Assembly: GCF_047338595.1 (NCBI RefSeq)
Contig: NZ_JBLFBO010000004.1
Span: forward strand, 62,001-126,000
DNA length: 64,000 nt
Direction: 5' to 3'
Origin: Nitrospira_D sp019636945
Lineage (GTDB): Bacteria; Nitrospirota; Nitrospiria; Nitrospirales; Nitrospiraceae
In this document: one piece after another, positions 25,580 to 34,082 of the stretch
How the letters are laid out: each line of letters begins with the position of its first letter
Numbering within the stretch: the stretch's first letter is position 1
Program-made: the position numbers and the translations under genes
Notes under the pieces: generated by a model
Databases searched by the model: none
The model's input: only the letters and a program-made list of their open reading frames with translations
Told to the model about the DNA's origin: nothing

Positions 25580-26947
25580 ATGGATAACAATCTGCCTCAC
25601 GAAGTCCCAGGCACCCCCGATAGCACAGCTTCCACAGAACCGACCGGCCCATCGCGACGCGAATTTTTAGGCCAGAGCGGGCGCGTCGCCGCGGGGGTGG
25701 GGGTGGCGGCGCTGTTAGGTAATCTGGGCCAGTACGCGCTGTCGTACGCGGCGGGGGGCCCGCCGATCAAGATCGGGATTCTGCATTCGTTGAGCGGGAC
25801 GATGGCGATCAGCGAAGTGTCGCTACGCGACGTGGTGTTGATGGCGGTGGAGGAAATCAACAAAGCGGGCGGAGTGATGGGGCGGCAAGTGGAGGCGAAG
25901 GTGGTGGATCCGGCCTCGAACTGGGACCTGTTTGCGGAAAAAGCCAAACAGCTCTTGCTCGAAGACAAAGTCTCGGTGGTCTTCGGCTGTTGGACTTCGG
26001 TCAGCCGCAAATCCGTGCTGCCGGTGTTTGAAAAGAATAATGGGTTGCTCTTCTATCCCGTCCAATACGAAGGCGAAGAGTGCTCCCGCAACGTGTTCTA
26101 CACCGGCGCGGCGGTCAATCAACAAGCCGCGCCGGCGGTGGAATACTTGATGAGCCCCGAAGGGGGCGGCTACAAGAAGTTCTACCTGTTGGGGACGGAC
26201 TATGTGTATCCGCGCACGACCAACAAGATTTTGCGCGCCATGTTATTGGCGAAGAAGGTCCCGGCGGCCAACATCGAGGAAGAGTACACCCCGTTCCACC
26301 ACCAGGATTATCAAACCATTTGCGGCAAGATCAAGAAGTTCGCGGCCGGCGGGGGCGCCGCCGTCATCAGTACCATCAACGGCGACAGCAACGTGCCGTT
26401 CTATAAAGAGTTCGGCAACCAGGGCTTGCGGGCCGAAGATGCGCCGATCATGGCGTTCAGCGTCGCGGAAGACGAACTGCGCGGCATGGACACCAGCGCA
26501 CTGGTCGGGCACTTGGCGGCCTGGAACTACTACCAGAGCGTGGACACGCCGCAGAACAAGAAGTTCGTGGCGAACTTCAAAGCCTACTGCAAGAAGAACA
26601 ACCTGCCGGACGGCGAGAATCGGGTGACCGACGATCCGATGGAAGCGGCCTACTTCGGGGTCTATGTGTGGAAGCAGGCGGTGGAAAAGGCGGGGTCGAT
26701 CGAGGTGGATAAAGTGCGAGCGGCGGTGTACAACCAGAAGTTCCTCGCGCCGGGCGGGGAAATCATGATGGATTGTTGCAACCAGCATACGCACAAGCCC
26801 GTGCTGATCGGCGAGATTCTGAAAAACGGTCAATTCAAGGTCGTGCACCGGTCCAAAGGGCTCGTGAAACCGGAACCCTGGAGCGAGTATACGAATCCCG
26901 AGAAGGGGTGCGATTGGATTCAACATCAAGGGACCTATCAAAAGTAA
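25580..26947 (+). CDS. urtA: urea ABC transporter substrate-binding protein UrtA
   Basis: Periplasmic urea receptor of the high-affinity UrtABCDE importer. It carries a twin-arginine leader (SRREFLGQSGRVAAG) instead of a Sec signal. The mature chain is a branched-chain amino-acid-receptor fold: IKIGILHSLSGTMAISE, later VVFGCWTSVSRKSVLP and NGLLFYPVQYEGEECS, all diagnostic of UrtA. The 455 residues match the family with a Tat leader. ATG at 25580 has a good ribosome binding site. The gene body is markedly GC-rich. Confidence 0.95.
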   Translation: MDNNLPHEVPGTPDSTASTEPTGPSRREFLGQSGRVAAGVGVAALLGNLGQYALSYAAGGPPIKIGILHSLSGTMAISEVSLRDVVLMAVEEINKAGGVMGRQVEAKVVDPASNWDLFAEKAKQLLLEDKVSVVFGCWTSVSRKSVLPVFEKNNGLLFYPVQYEGEECSRNVFYTGAAVNQQAAPAVEYLMSPEGGGYKKFYLLGTDYVYPRTTNKILRAMLLAKKVPAANIEEEYTPFHHQDYQTICGKIKKFAAGGGAAVISTINGDSNVPFYKEFGNQGLRAEDAPIMAFSVAEDELRGMDTSALVGHLAAWNYYQSVDTPQNKKFVANFKAYCKKNNLPDGENRVTDDPMEAAYFGVYVWKQAVEKAGSIEVDKVRAAVYNQKFLAPGGEIMMDCCNQHTHKPVLIGEILKNGQFKVVHRSKGLVKPEPWSEYTNPEKGCDWIQHQGTYQK

Positions 26948-27022
26948 GACTCAGGCCCCACACGAGCACTGAGTGTTGCACGCCGTGCTGACACACAGGG
27001 ACTTGTGTCGGTTTGGGAATGC

Positions 27023-27059
27023 GCCGGAACCGCATCATGACATGTGAAGAGGTTCCGGC
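27023..27059 (+). promoter_or_regulatory. intercistronic hairpin between urtA and urtB
   Basis: GCCGGAACC and GGTTCCGGC form a perfect 9-pair stem with a 19-base loop in the 160-base gap between urtA and urtB. No T-run follows. Such structures usually protect or partly terminate the upstream message, giving more binding protein than permease. Confidence 0.45.
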
Positions 27060-27107
27060 CTCCCTACCTCGACTAGGGATTGCCGAAGGGATTGTAGGGA
27101 GGACATC

Positions 27108-28691
27108 GTGCTGACAGGTCTGGATCGTGTTCCCTCCACCGTCATTGCCGTCGTGCTCGGGGCTGTTCTTTTGATCGGCCTATCCGCACCGCCAGTGCGG
27201 GCGGCGGAGCAGCCGGAGTCCTCTGCGCCCACGACTGCGTCCGCCGTCAGTCCGCTCGAACAAGCCCTCATCGAGATCAAGAGCGAGGAGGCCGCGGTGC
27301 GGAGTGCGGCGGCGGCGCTGCTCATCGAGCAGGGCGACGCCAGCCTCATCCCCACGCTGGATGCGATTCGGGCGGAGGCGGATCGGGCCACCCGACAAGC
27401 CATCAAGCCGGTGATCGATCTGCTCAAGAACCACGCCAATCTGACCAGTGCCCAATCAGATACCAGGCGGTCGGCGGCCGCTGATCTCGTTGGGACCGGT
27501 CGGCCGGAGGCCATCATATGGTTGGAAGAGGCGGCCGCCAAGGAGCCGGTGTGGTGGGTCAAATACACGATGGACGAATCCGCGCAGCTGATCCGGCTAC
27601 GCGCCGACGAGCCGGCGGTCCGGCTCGTGGCCGTGAAGAAGCTGGGCGAACTCCGAAGTCAGAATAGTGTGTCGGCGCTCAAGGAATTCGTGGAGGCCGC
27701 CGCACAGAGCGGCGCGACCGAGGAGCAACGCGTATTGGCGGACGCCGCCCAGGCCGCGATCAACCAGATTGATGCGTGGGGCTGGTGGGCCAGCAGCATC
27801 GAGACGCTCTTCCGCGGGATCAGTCTCAGTTCCATTCTCTTGATCATGTCGCTGGGGCTGGCCATCGTCTTCGGCTTGATGGGCGTCATCAACATGGCGC
27901 ACGGCGAGTTGATGATGGTGGGCGCCTATGCCACCTTCGTCACGCAACAGGCCTTCGTGGCCTGGGTGTCGCCGGAGCACTTCGATTGGTATTTCCCCGT
28001 GGCCTTGCCCGTCGCATTTCTGGCGGCAGCCCTGTTCGGCTGGGTGCTCGAAGCCACCGTGATCCGGTTTCTCTATGGACGCCTGCTGGAGACCCTGTTG
28101 GCGACCTGGGGCGTGAGCTTGATCCTGATGCAGGCGGCGCGGGTGTACTTCGGGGATTTGACGGCGGTCATCGCCCCGCAAGCCTTACGCGGGGGAGTGC
28201 AAGTCATGGTCGGGGTGTATCTGCCCTTTAACCGCATTTTCATCATCCTGCTCTCGATTGTCTGTGTGCTGGGCATCTACTTCTTGCTCTTCCGCTCGAA
28301 CCTCGGCGTGCGGGTGCGGGCCGTCACCCAGAACCGCAACATGAGCGCCTGTCTGGGAATCCCCACTCGAAAAGTCGATTCGTATACCTTTGCCTTTGCG
28401 TCTGGGTTGGCCGGGATCGCCGGCTGGGCCTTGACCATGGTGGGCAACGTCGATCCGGGATTGGGACAGAACTATATCGTCGATGCCTTCATGGTCGTGG
28501 TGACCGGGGGGGTCGGCAAACTGGCGGGGACCATCTGGGCGTCCTTGGGCATCGGGGGGCTCAACAAACTCATCGAACCGGTCAGCGGGGCCGTGTACGG
28601 CAAGGTCTTCATTCTGGTCGGCGTGATTCTCTTCCTGCAGTGGCGGCCGCAGGGCCTCTTTGCCGCGAAAGGACGCAACGCCGATGCCTGA
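27108..28691 (+). CDS. urtB: urea ABC transporter permease UrtB
   Basis: First inner-membrane permease of the urea importer. The N-terminal quarter (after a signal-like first helix) is an alpha-helical, HEAT-like periplasmic domain of about 175 residues (EEAAVRSAAAALLIEQGDAS, LVAVKKLGELRSQNSV), as is normal for UrtB. The LivH-type permease begins near residue 225 (SLSSILLIMSLGLAIVFGLMG) and holds eight or more membrane helices. Start is GTG at 27108 with GGGAGGA upstream. It overlaps urtC by 8 bases. Confidence 0.95.
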   Translation: MLTGLDRVPSTVIAVVLGAVLLIGLSAPPVRAAEQPESSAPTTASAVSPLEQALIEIKSEEAAVRSAAAALLIEQGDASLIPTLDAIRAEADRATRQAIKPVIDLLKNHANLTSAQSDTRRSAAADLVGTGRPEAIIWLEEAAAKEPVWWVKYTMDESAQLIRLRADEPAVRLVAVKKLGELRSQNSVSALKEFVEAAAQSGATEEQRVLADAAQAAINQIDAWGWWASSIETLFRGISLSSILLIMSLGLAIVFGLMGVINMAHGELMMVGAYATFVTQQAFVAWVSPEHFDWYFPVALPVAFLAAALFGWVLEATVIRFLYGRLLETLLATWGVSLILMQAARVYFGDLTAVIAPQALRGGVQVMVGVYLPFNRIFIILLSIVCVLGIYFLLFRSNLGVRVRAVTQNRNMSACLGIPTRKVDSYTFAFASGLAGIAGWALTMVGNVDPGLGQNYIVDAFMVVVTGGVGKLAGTIWASLGIGGLNKLIEPVSGAVYGKVFILVGVILFLQWRPQGLFAAKGRNADA

Positions 28692-29811
28692 ACAGCTGGC
28701 CACGCACCAAGACCGCCGCGAAACCCTCTCGTTCTATGTCGTGGGTTTCCTGTTCCTCGTGGTCGTTCCGCTGTTGAACCTGCTCCCGGCGGAGGACTCC
28801 TGGTTCCATCTTAGTGATTTTCGCCTCAATCAATTCGGCAAGTTTTTGGCCTTTGCCATTTTGGCCCTGGGCTTGGATTTGATCTGGGGCTATTGCGGCG
28901 TGCTCAGTATGGGCCAGGGGGTATTCTTCGGGTTCGGGGCCTATTGCATGGGCATGTACCTGACCCTGCAGATCGGGACCGAGAGCGTCTATGGGAGCGA
29001 GCTCCCCGATTTCATGGTCTGGACCCAAGTGAAAGAACTGCCGCTCTTCTGGTATCCATTCAAGAGCTTTTTCGGGGGCTTCCTGGGCGCCATCCTCGTG
29101 CCGGTGCTCTTTGCCACCCTCTTCGGGTTTCTCGCGTTTCGCAGCCGCATCAAGGGCGTGTACTTCGCCATCATCACCCAAGCCTTGGCGTTTGCCGCCT
29201 GGTTGGTCTTCAATCGGAACGAAACCCGATTGGGGGGCACCAATGGCCTCACGGACTTCAAACAGCTGTTGGGGTACCGGCTGTCCGATCCCTCCACACA
29301 ACGCGGGCTCTATCTCATCACGGTCATCGCCCTGATTGCCGCCTATCTGCTGTGTCGGTGGATCGTGGCCTCCCGCGCGGGCAAAGTCTTGATTGCGATC
29401 CGTGATAGCGAATCGCGCGTCACGTTTTCGGGCTACACCCCCTGGATGTTCAAGCTCTTCGTCTTTGTCGTCGCCGCCGGATTGGCGGGATTGGCCGGGA
29501 TGCTCTACGTGCCGCAGGTCGGCATCATCACCCCGGCGCAGATCGGGGTGCTGCCGTCGCTGGAGGTGGTCATCTGGGTGGCGGTCGGCGGACGGGGCAC
29601 GTTGATCGGGGCGATCTTGGGGGCCGTGGCCGTCAACTATGGCCGCAGCGTCTTGACCAACTATTTTCCAGAGGCCTGGCCCTTTATTCTCGGCGGCCTC
29701 TTTGTCGTAGTCGTGACCATGTTCCCCGATGGCCTCGTCGGCATGCTGCGTAACCTCACGGATCGGAAGCCGTCCCCGGCCCTCAAGGCGGACGGGAGGA
29801 CGGCGGCATGA
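28684..29811 (+). CDS. urtC: urea ABC transporter permease UrtC
   Basis: Second permease, LivM-type, about 375 residues. Hallmarks are FAILALGLDLIWGYCGVLSMGQ near residue 60 (in pieces FAILALGLDL and IWGYCGVLSMGQ), GVYFAIITQALAFAA, and FRSRIKG. The ATG at 28684 lies within the urtB stop region and has AAAGGA upstream; a TTG 24 bases earlier is an unlikely alternative. Its stop overlaps urtD by ATGA, so permease and ATPase are translationally coupled. Confidence 0.95.
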   Translation: MPEQLATHQDRRETLSFYVVGFLFLVVVPLLNLLPAEDSWFHLSDFRLNQFGKFLAFAILALGLDLIWGYCGVLSMGQGVFFGFGAYCMGMYLTLQIGTESVYGSELPDFMVWTQVKELPLFWYPFKSFFGGFLGAILVPVLFATLFGFLAFRSRIKGVYFAIITQALAFAAWLVFNRNETRLGGTNGLTDFKQLLGYRLSDPSTQRGLYLITVIALIAAYLLCRWIVASRAGKVLIAIRDSESRVTFSGYTPWMFKLFVFVVAAGLAGLAGMLYVPQVGIITPAQIGVLPSLEVVIWVAVGGRGTLIGAILGAVAVNYGRSVLTNYFPEAWPFILGGLFVVVVTMFPDGLVGMLRNLTDRKPSPALKADGRTAA

Positions 29812-30572
29812 CGGACCGCGAGCTCATTCTCAACTGCGAAAACGTCGTGATGGACTACGACGGCTTCAAGGCCCTCAACAATTGCAACTTCAAGGTCCAC
29901 TATAACGAGTTGCGCGTCGTGATCGGCCCGAACGGGGCCGGCAAGACCACGCTGCTGGATGTGATTTGTGGCAAAACCAAGCCGACCTCCGGCAAAGTGC
30001 TGTTCGGCAAGGGGACCAATTTGGTCGGCAAGAATGCCGAAGATATCACCAAGCTGGGCGTCGGCCGCAAATTTCAAGCACCCTCGATCTACAGCAACCT
30101 GTCCGTCTGGCAGAACTTGGACCTGTCGCTCAAACGGGCCAGCAAGGGCGTCTTTCCGACGTTGATGGGGCAGTCATCCTCGGCAGAGCGGGCCCGGATC
30201 GAGGAGGGACTGGAGACGATCGGGCTGACGGACCATGCCCATGCTCGGGCGGGGTCGCTCTCCCACGGGCAGAAGCAGTGGCTGGAGATCGGCATGGTGA
30301 TCTTGCAAGAGCCCTCGCTGCTCCTCGTCGATGAGCCGGTGGCCGGCATGAGTGACAAAGAAACGGAGCAGACCGGCCAATTGCTGACGAAACTCTCGGA
30401 GAAACAGGCGATCGTCGTGATTGAGCATGACATGGACTTTGTGCGGCAGATTGCGAAGATCGTGACCGTCTTGGCGGAAGGGACCGTCATTTGCGAAGGG
30501 ACGGTGGAGACCGTGCAGGCGGATGATCATGTGCGGGAAATCTATTTAGGCCGGGCGAAAGTCGCCCATTAG
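29808..30572 (+). CDS. urtD: urea ABC transporter ATP-binding protein UrtD
   Basis: One of the two ATPases of the importer (LivG-like). Walker A GPNGAGKTT, signature LSHGQKQWLEIGM and Walker B LLLVDEPVAGM are all intact, followed by the switch histidine in IVVIEHDMDFV. The LSHGQ signature with Gln-Lys-Gln-Trp is characteristic of UrtD. 254 residues, normal for the family. Ends 24 bases before urtE. Confidence 0.95.
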   Translation: MTDRELILNCENVVMDYDGFKALNNCNFKVHYNELRVVIGPNGAGKTTLLDVICGKTKPTSGKVLFGKGTNLVGKNAEDITKLGVGRKFQAPSIYSNLSVWQNLDLSLKRASKGVFPTLMGQSSSAERARIEEGLETIGLTDHAHARAGSLSHGQKQWLEIGMVILQEPSLLLVDEPVAGMSDKETEQTGQLLTKLSEKQAIVVIEHDMDFVRQIAKIVTVLAEGTVICEGTVETVQADDHVREIYLGRAKVAH

Positions 30573-30596
30573 CGAGGGAGGAGGCACCGCACCGCA

Positions 30597-31331
30597 ATGG
30601 CACCCGATACACCGCCGATGACGTTGGTGCTCGACCACGTCAATGCGTACTACGGGGAGAGTCATATTCTGCGCGACGTCTCCTTTACGATCGAGCCGGG
30701 CGAGGTGGTCTGCTTGATGGGGCGCAACGGCGTCGGGAAGACGACCACGCTGAAGACGTTGACGGGCTTGCTGCCGGTGCGATCTGGGACCATCTCCTTT
30801 GTGGGCCAGGACATTACCCATGCCAAGACGGATCGGCGCGCCAAGGTGGGGTTGGCCTATGTGCCGCAAGGCCGGGAGATCATCCCGCACTTGAGCGTCT
30901 ATCAGAACCTGCAGCTGGGCTACTGGAACCGGCCGGCGATCCACGGGGATGTGTCGGAGCAAGCCGCGTTTGAGGAAGTCTATCACCTGTTCCCGAAATT
31001 GACGCAGATTCTCAACCGGCCGGGTGGGGTGCTCAGCGGCGGGGAGCAGCAACAGCTCGCGATCGGGCGCGCCATCCTCTCCAGCCCCAAACTGCTGTTG
31101 CTGGATGAGCCCACCGAAGGCATTCAGCCCTCGATCGTCGATCAGATCGAGGACGTGATCATCGGGTTCAAGCAGTCCCGCCGGTTTGCCATTTTGCTGG
31201 TGGAGCAGGGGCTTCATTTTGCCGCGCGCTTGGCGGAGAAGTATGTGGTGATGGCCCGAGGCGCCGTCAAGGCCCAGGGCAAGAGCACCGAGCTCAACGC
31301 CGACATGGTCCGGCAGCATCTCACGGTGTAG
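30597..31331 (+). CDS. urtE: urea ABC transporter ATP-binding protein UrtE
   Basis: The second ATPase (LivF-like), completing UrtABCDE. Walker A MGRNGVGKTT, signature LSGGEQQQLAIGRAI, Walker B LLLLDEPTEGIQPS and the switch histidine replaced by the usual VEQGLHFA. 244 residues. The upstream GAGGGAGGAGGC is a strong ribosome binding site. No terminator is obvious after the gene. Confidence 0.95.
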   Translation: MAPDTPPMTLVLDHVNAYYGESHILRDVSFTIEPGEVVCLMGRNGVGKTTTLKTLTGLLPVRSGTISFVGQDITHAKTDRRAKVGLAYVPQGREIIPHLSVYQNLQLGYWNRPAIHGDVSEQAAFEEVYHLFPKLTQILNRPGGVLSGGEQQQLAIGRAILSSPKLLLLDEPTEGIQPSIVDQIEDVIIGFKQSRRFAILLVEQGLHFAARLAEKYVVMARGAVKAQGKSTELNADMVRQHLTV

Positions 31332-31896
31332 TCGGTACGTCGCACATTCAAATTTCTCCAGCACATTGTCCCCGATAACTCTTCCTGCTCTGAAATGAAT
31401 GAGCCGGTGGTGCCGTGCGGTCGTAGAGTTCCGGAGATTGCAGCAAGGGTCGGTTCTCCTTCAGCTCCATTTTTCTCCGCTCACAAAAATATCACAGCTG
31501 ACGCTCAGTGCCCTTACTGGAGGTATGACAGGCCTTCGTGCGTGAAGCGAGTTGCCTCTGCTGTCTTGTGCGCGATGCAGGGTCGTGAATCATGAGCAAG
31601 CTGGCTTGTCCAACGAGAGAATGCAGGTTCCAGGAGCGTCGATAGTACTCTCAACCGGCAGCATCATGTCTCCATATTGTATACATCCCTCTGCAGAAAG
31701 AACGGGGGAAAGAAAAACTTGGTGCCTTAGAGTAAATAGGATTTGAAATTTGTGATCAATTCAGCTACCGTGCGGACTGCGTAGTTGTATTGGGACATGT
31801 GCCTAGACAATTCCGCTGTTCTGGTATGCGCTTCGTGCAGGGCCGGCTGCTCGCGGTGGATACGGGTAACCATGAGCAGGCTTCCATCAGCATTGT
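31332..31896. other. 565-base gap with a second copy of the TGTATACAAT element
   Basis: No convincing gene. Two small plus-strand frames lack recognisable features. The ten bases at 31676-31685 (ATTGTATACA) are the reverse complement of the element overlapping the promoter at 25212. On the minus strand a 48-codon frame (MVTRIHREQPALHEAH onward) ends at 31730 and might be a small gene; I see no support beyond its open frame. Confidence 0.45.
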
Positions 31897-32604
31897 ATGC
31901 ATGAAACGGAACTATTGACCTTACTCGGGGTCGGTTTTCTTCTCGGGCTGCGACATGCCTTGGATACCGATCATCTTGCGGCGGTCTCGACCGTGCTGGC
32001 GGAGCGACCCTCGCTCCTGGCATCGGGAGCCGTTGGATTGTGGTGGGGTATCGGCCATACTCTGACGCTGCTCCTCGTCGGATCAGTTGTACTCGCCTGG
32101 GGACTACACATTCCTGAAGAATTTGAAATGATCGCCGAATCAGGGGTTGCCTTGCTCCTGATCATTCTTGGTGGGACGCTGGCCAGAAAACTCTATCGCG
32201 AACGATGGCACGTCCATAGCCATCACCATGACGGCGAGCGACATGTCCACTTCCATAGCCATCAACGCCAAGAAGGTCACGGCCATCGACATTGGATAGT
32301 AGACTCGATCCGTCCGCTCTGTATCGGGATGGCACATGGGCTGGCCGGGTCAGCGGCACTGATGCTGATGATTCTCGCGACGACGACCGAAGTGACGTCG
32401 GGACTCTTATCAATTCTGATCTTTGGTCTCGGTTCGATTATGGGCATGATGATGATCGGGTTGACGATCAGCGTGCCAGTCATCTACTCGCGCTCGATCA
32501 ATCAGCGACTGTTCATGGGGGTGCAAGGGGTTGCCAGTTTCGCCAGCGTTTCGGTTGGCCTCTGGATGTTGGTTACGTTGGCATTGGCGGCTACGGGGCA
32601 TTAA
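31897..32604 (+). CDS. NicO/UreH-type nickel permease
   Basis: 235 residues, six to seven membrane helices. The family's metal motif HALDTDH (H-x4-DH) is in the first helix (LRHALDTDHLAAV), and GIGHTLTLLLVG is the second conserved block. A cytoplasmic histidine-rich loop (VHSHHHDGERHVHFHSHQ) could store or hand over Ni(II). The position between urt and ure genes supports supply of nickel to urease. It is unrelated to UreD, which older literature also calls UreH. Confidence 0.85.
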   Translation: MHETELLTLLGVGFLLGLRHALDTDHLAAVSTVLAERPSLLASGAVGLWWGIGHTLTLLLVGSVVLAWGLHIPEEFEMIAESGVALLLIILGGTLARKLYRERWHVHSHHHDGERHVHFHSHQRQEGHGHRHWIVDSIRPLCIGMAHGLAGSAALMLMILATTTEVTSGLLSILIFGLGSIMGMMMIGLTISVPVIYSRSINQRLFMGVQGVASFASVSVGLWMLVTLALAATGH

Positions 32605-32912
32605 GCTTCGAGCGTACCTGCATAAGTGTCAGGAATAATTAGGTTGGTTGTGGGGTGTGTGGTCGCTGGTGTTTACAGTGGGTGTGGATAGAGATCAGGT
32701 TTTTTCTTGTTGGGACTAAGGGGATTCCTGAATTCGTGTCGAAAAGTATTCGCGTATATATAGTTGCGAATCCGATCATTACGGAAAGCTGAGGCATGCC
32801 CATTTCTGACGCATGCTCGCAAGCATCTTTTAGGGTTGTGCTAGAAGGTGGTATAGTCAGAGTTTGTGTCGTGAGTATTCAATACTAATTTGTCCGTGAG
32901 AGAGGAGGAACT
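32605..32912. other. 308-base gap before ureA
   Basis: No gene seen. Contents: a short ATGCT-CGCA-AGCAT stem at 32812-32825, an extended -10 promoter, and the ureA ribosome binding site AGAGGAGGAAC. Confidence 0.4.
32849..32857 (+). promoter_or_regulatory. extended -10 promoter candidate for ureABC
   Basis: TGGTATAGT combines a TGN extension with the -10 hexamer TATAGT, 55 bases before ureA; the -35 region (TTTAGG at 17 bases) is weak, as expected for an extended -10 promoter. Confidence 0.4.
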
Positions 32913-33215
32913 ATGCGTTTAAGTCCGAGAGAGCAGGACAAACTGATGATTTACGTCGCGGCGCAGCTCGCGACCGACCGTAAAAAGCGCGGTCTCAAGC
33001 TCAATCACCCGGAAGCGGTCGCGTACCTGACTGCGGCGGTGTTGGAGGGAATCCGGGATGGAAAATCTGTGGCGGAGCTCATGACCTATGGGACTCAGTT
33101 GTTGTCGCGTAAGGATGTGATGCCTGGTGTGCCGGAGATGATCCGTGAATTCCAGGTTGAGGGGACGTTCCCCGATGGAACCAAACTCGTGACCGTGCAC
33201 AACCCGATTCCGTAA
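32913..33215 (+). CDS. ureA: urease gamma subunit UreA
   Basis: 100 residues, the standard length. The opening MRLSPREQDKLMIYVAAQLA, the LNHPEAVAYLTA block and the MPGVPEMIREFQVEGTFPDG end (quoted in part) are diagnostic. It packs with UreB and UreC to form the (UreABC)3 enzyme that splits urea into ammonia and carbamate. A strong ribosome binding site (AGAGGAGG) precedes it. It is separated from ureB by 195 bases, unusually far for these subunits. Confidence 0.97.
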   Translation: MRLSPREQDKLMIYVAAQLATDRKKRGLKLNHPEAVAYLTAAVLEGIRDGKSVAELMTYGTQLLSRKDVMPGVPEMIREFQVEGTFPDGTKLVTVHNPIP

Positions 33216-33410
33216 ACGGTAGGAATCTCACATGAACGATAAGACAATGAGAGAAGCCGGTCCCTCCAAACGTCTTTTAAGTTCAACTGTTAACTAAGTA
33301 TGGATTCAGTTTGAAGTCTGACACGAGTTGATGCCCACACCTCCTGTCTGGAGTGGGAGCCTCAATGAAGGGTCTTACATCAACCGTCTATGAACAAGGA
33401 GTGATGGTAC

Positions 33411-34082
33411 ATGAATACGAAAGAGCCACAAGGTTCTGGAGAGGACAAGGAAAAGCAAACGGCTTCCGAACAAACCGGAACGTCGCGGCGGCAGTTTCTT
33501 GCGAACAGCGGGCGTGTAGCGGCAGGGGTCGGTGCCGCCTCGCTCTTGAGCAACCCCGGTCAAGCCGGGCTGTCGTTTGCTGCGACTGAATCACTGATCA
33601 CCAAGGTCAGCGGAACAGGAGGAGCCAAGATGAAAAAAGTGGACGCGCCGCAGAGATCGAAAGAGGCGTTGGCCGCAGCGGTCAGGGCTGAGTTGAACGC
33701 CCCGATCATCCCTGGTGAGATCATGACGGTGGCGGGCGATATCGATATGTTGAAAGGGCGCGAGACCAAGGACGTGACGGTCAAGAATCTAGGCGATCGC
33801 CCGATCCAGGTCGGCTCGCACTGTCACTTCTTCGAGTCCAATCGTGCGCTCAAGTTCGATCGTGAACAGGCGTTCGGATTCAGGCTGGCTGTTCCGGCCG
33901 GTACGGCAGTCCGCTTTGAACCGGGCGAAGAAAAGAAAGTGACGCTCGTGGCACTGGCCGGGAATCGGCTGATGCAGGGTGTCAACGGATTGACCGAAGG
34001 GCTGTTGGATGATCCGAAAGTCAAAGCCAAGGCTGTTGGACTCGCCGCTGATCGCGGATTTGGAAAAGGAGGCGCACGGTGA
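33411..34082 (+). CDS. ureB: urease beta subunit UreB with twin-arginine N-terminal extension
   Basis: The urease beta core starts near residue 98 (IIPGEIMTVAGDIDM) and contains VGSHCHFFESNRAL; a normal beta subunit has only about 100-120 residues, but this frame has 223. Residues 1-60 hold a Tat-type leader, SRRQFLANSGRVAAGVG, matching the UrtA leader at 26 of 37 aligned positions. The first ATG (33411) has AAGGAG 9 bases upstream. A second ATG at 33630 (MKKVDAPQRSKE) has AGGAGGAG about 6 bases upstream and would give a normal-sized cytoplasmic subunit. Which start is used is open. Overlaps ureC by GTGA. Confidence 0.9.
   Translation: MNTKEPQGSGEDKEKQTASEQTGTSRRQFLANSGRVAAGVGAASLLSNPGQAGLSFAATESLITKVSGTGGAKMKKVDAPQRSKEALAAAVRAELNAPIIPGEIMTVAGDIDMLKGRETKDVTVKNLGDRPIQVGSHCHFFESNRALKFDREQAFGFRLAVPAGTAVRFEPGEEKKVTLVALAGNRLMQGVNGLTEGLLDDPKVKAKAVGLAADRGFGKGGAR

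Noticed and set aside
31727..31873. Minus-strand 48-codon frame (MVTRIHREQPALHEAH) as a gene.
   Set aside because: No ribosome binding site and no recognisable domain; kept only as a remark in the gap entry.
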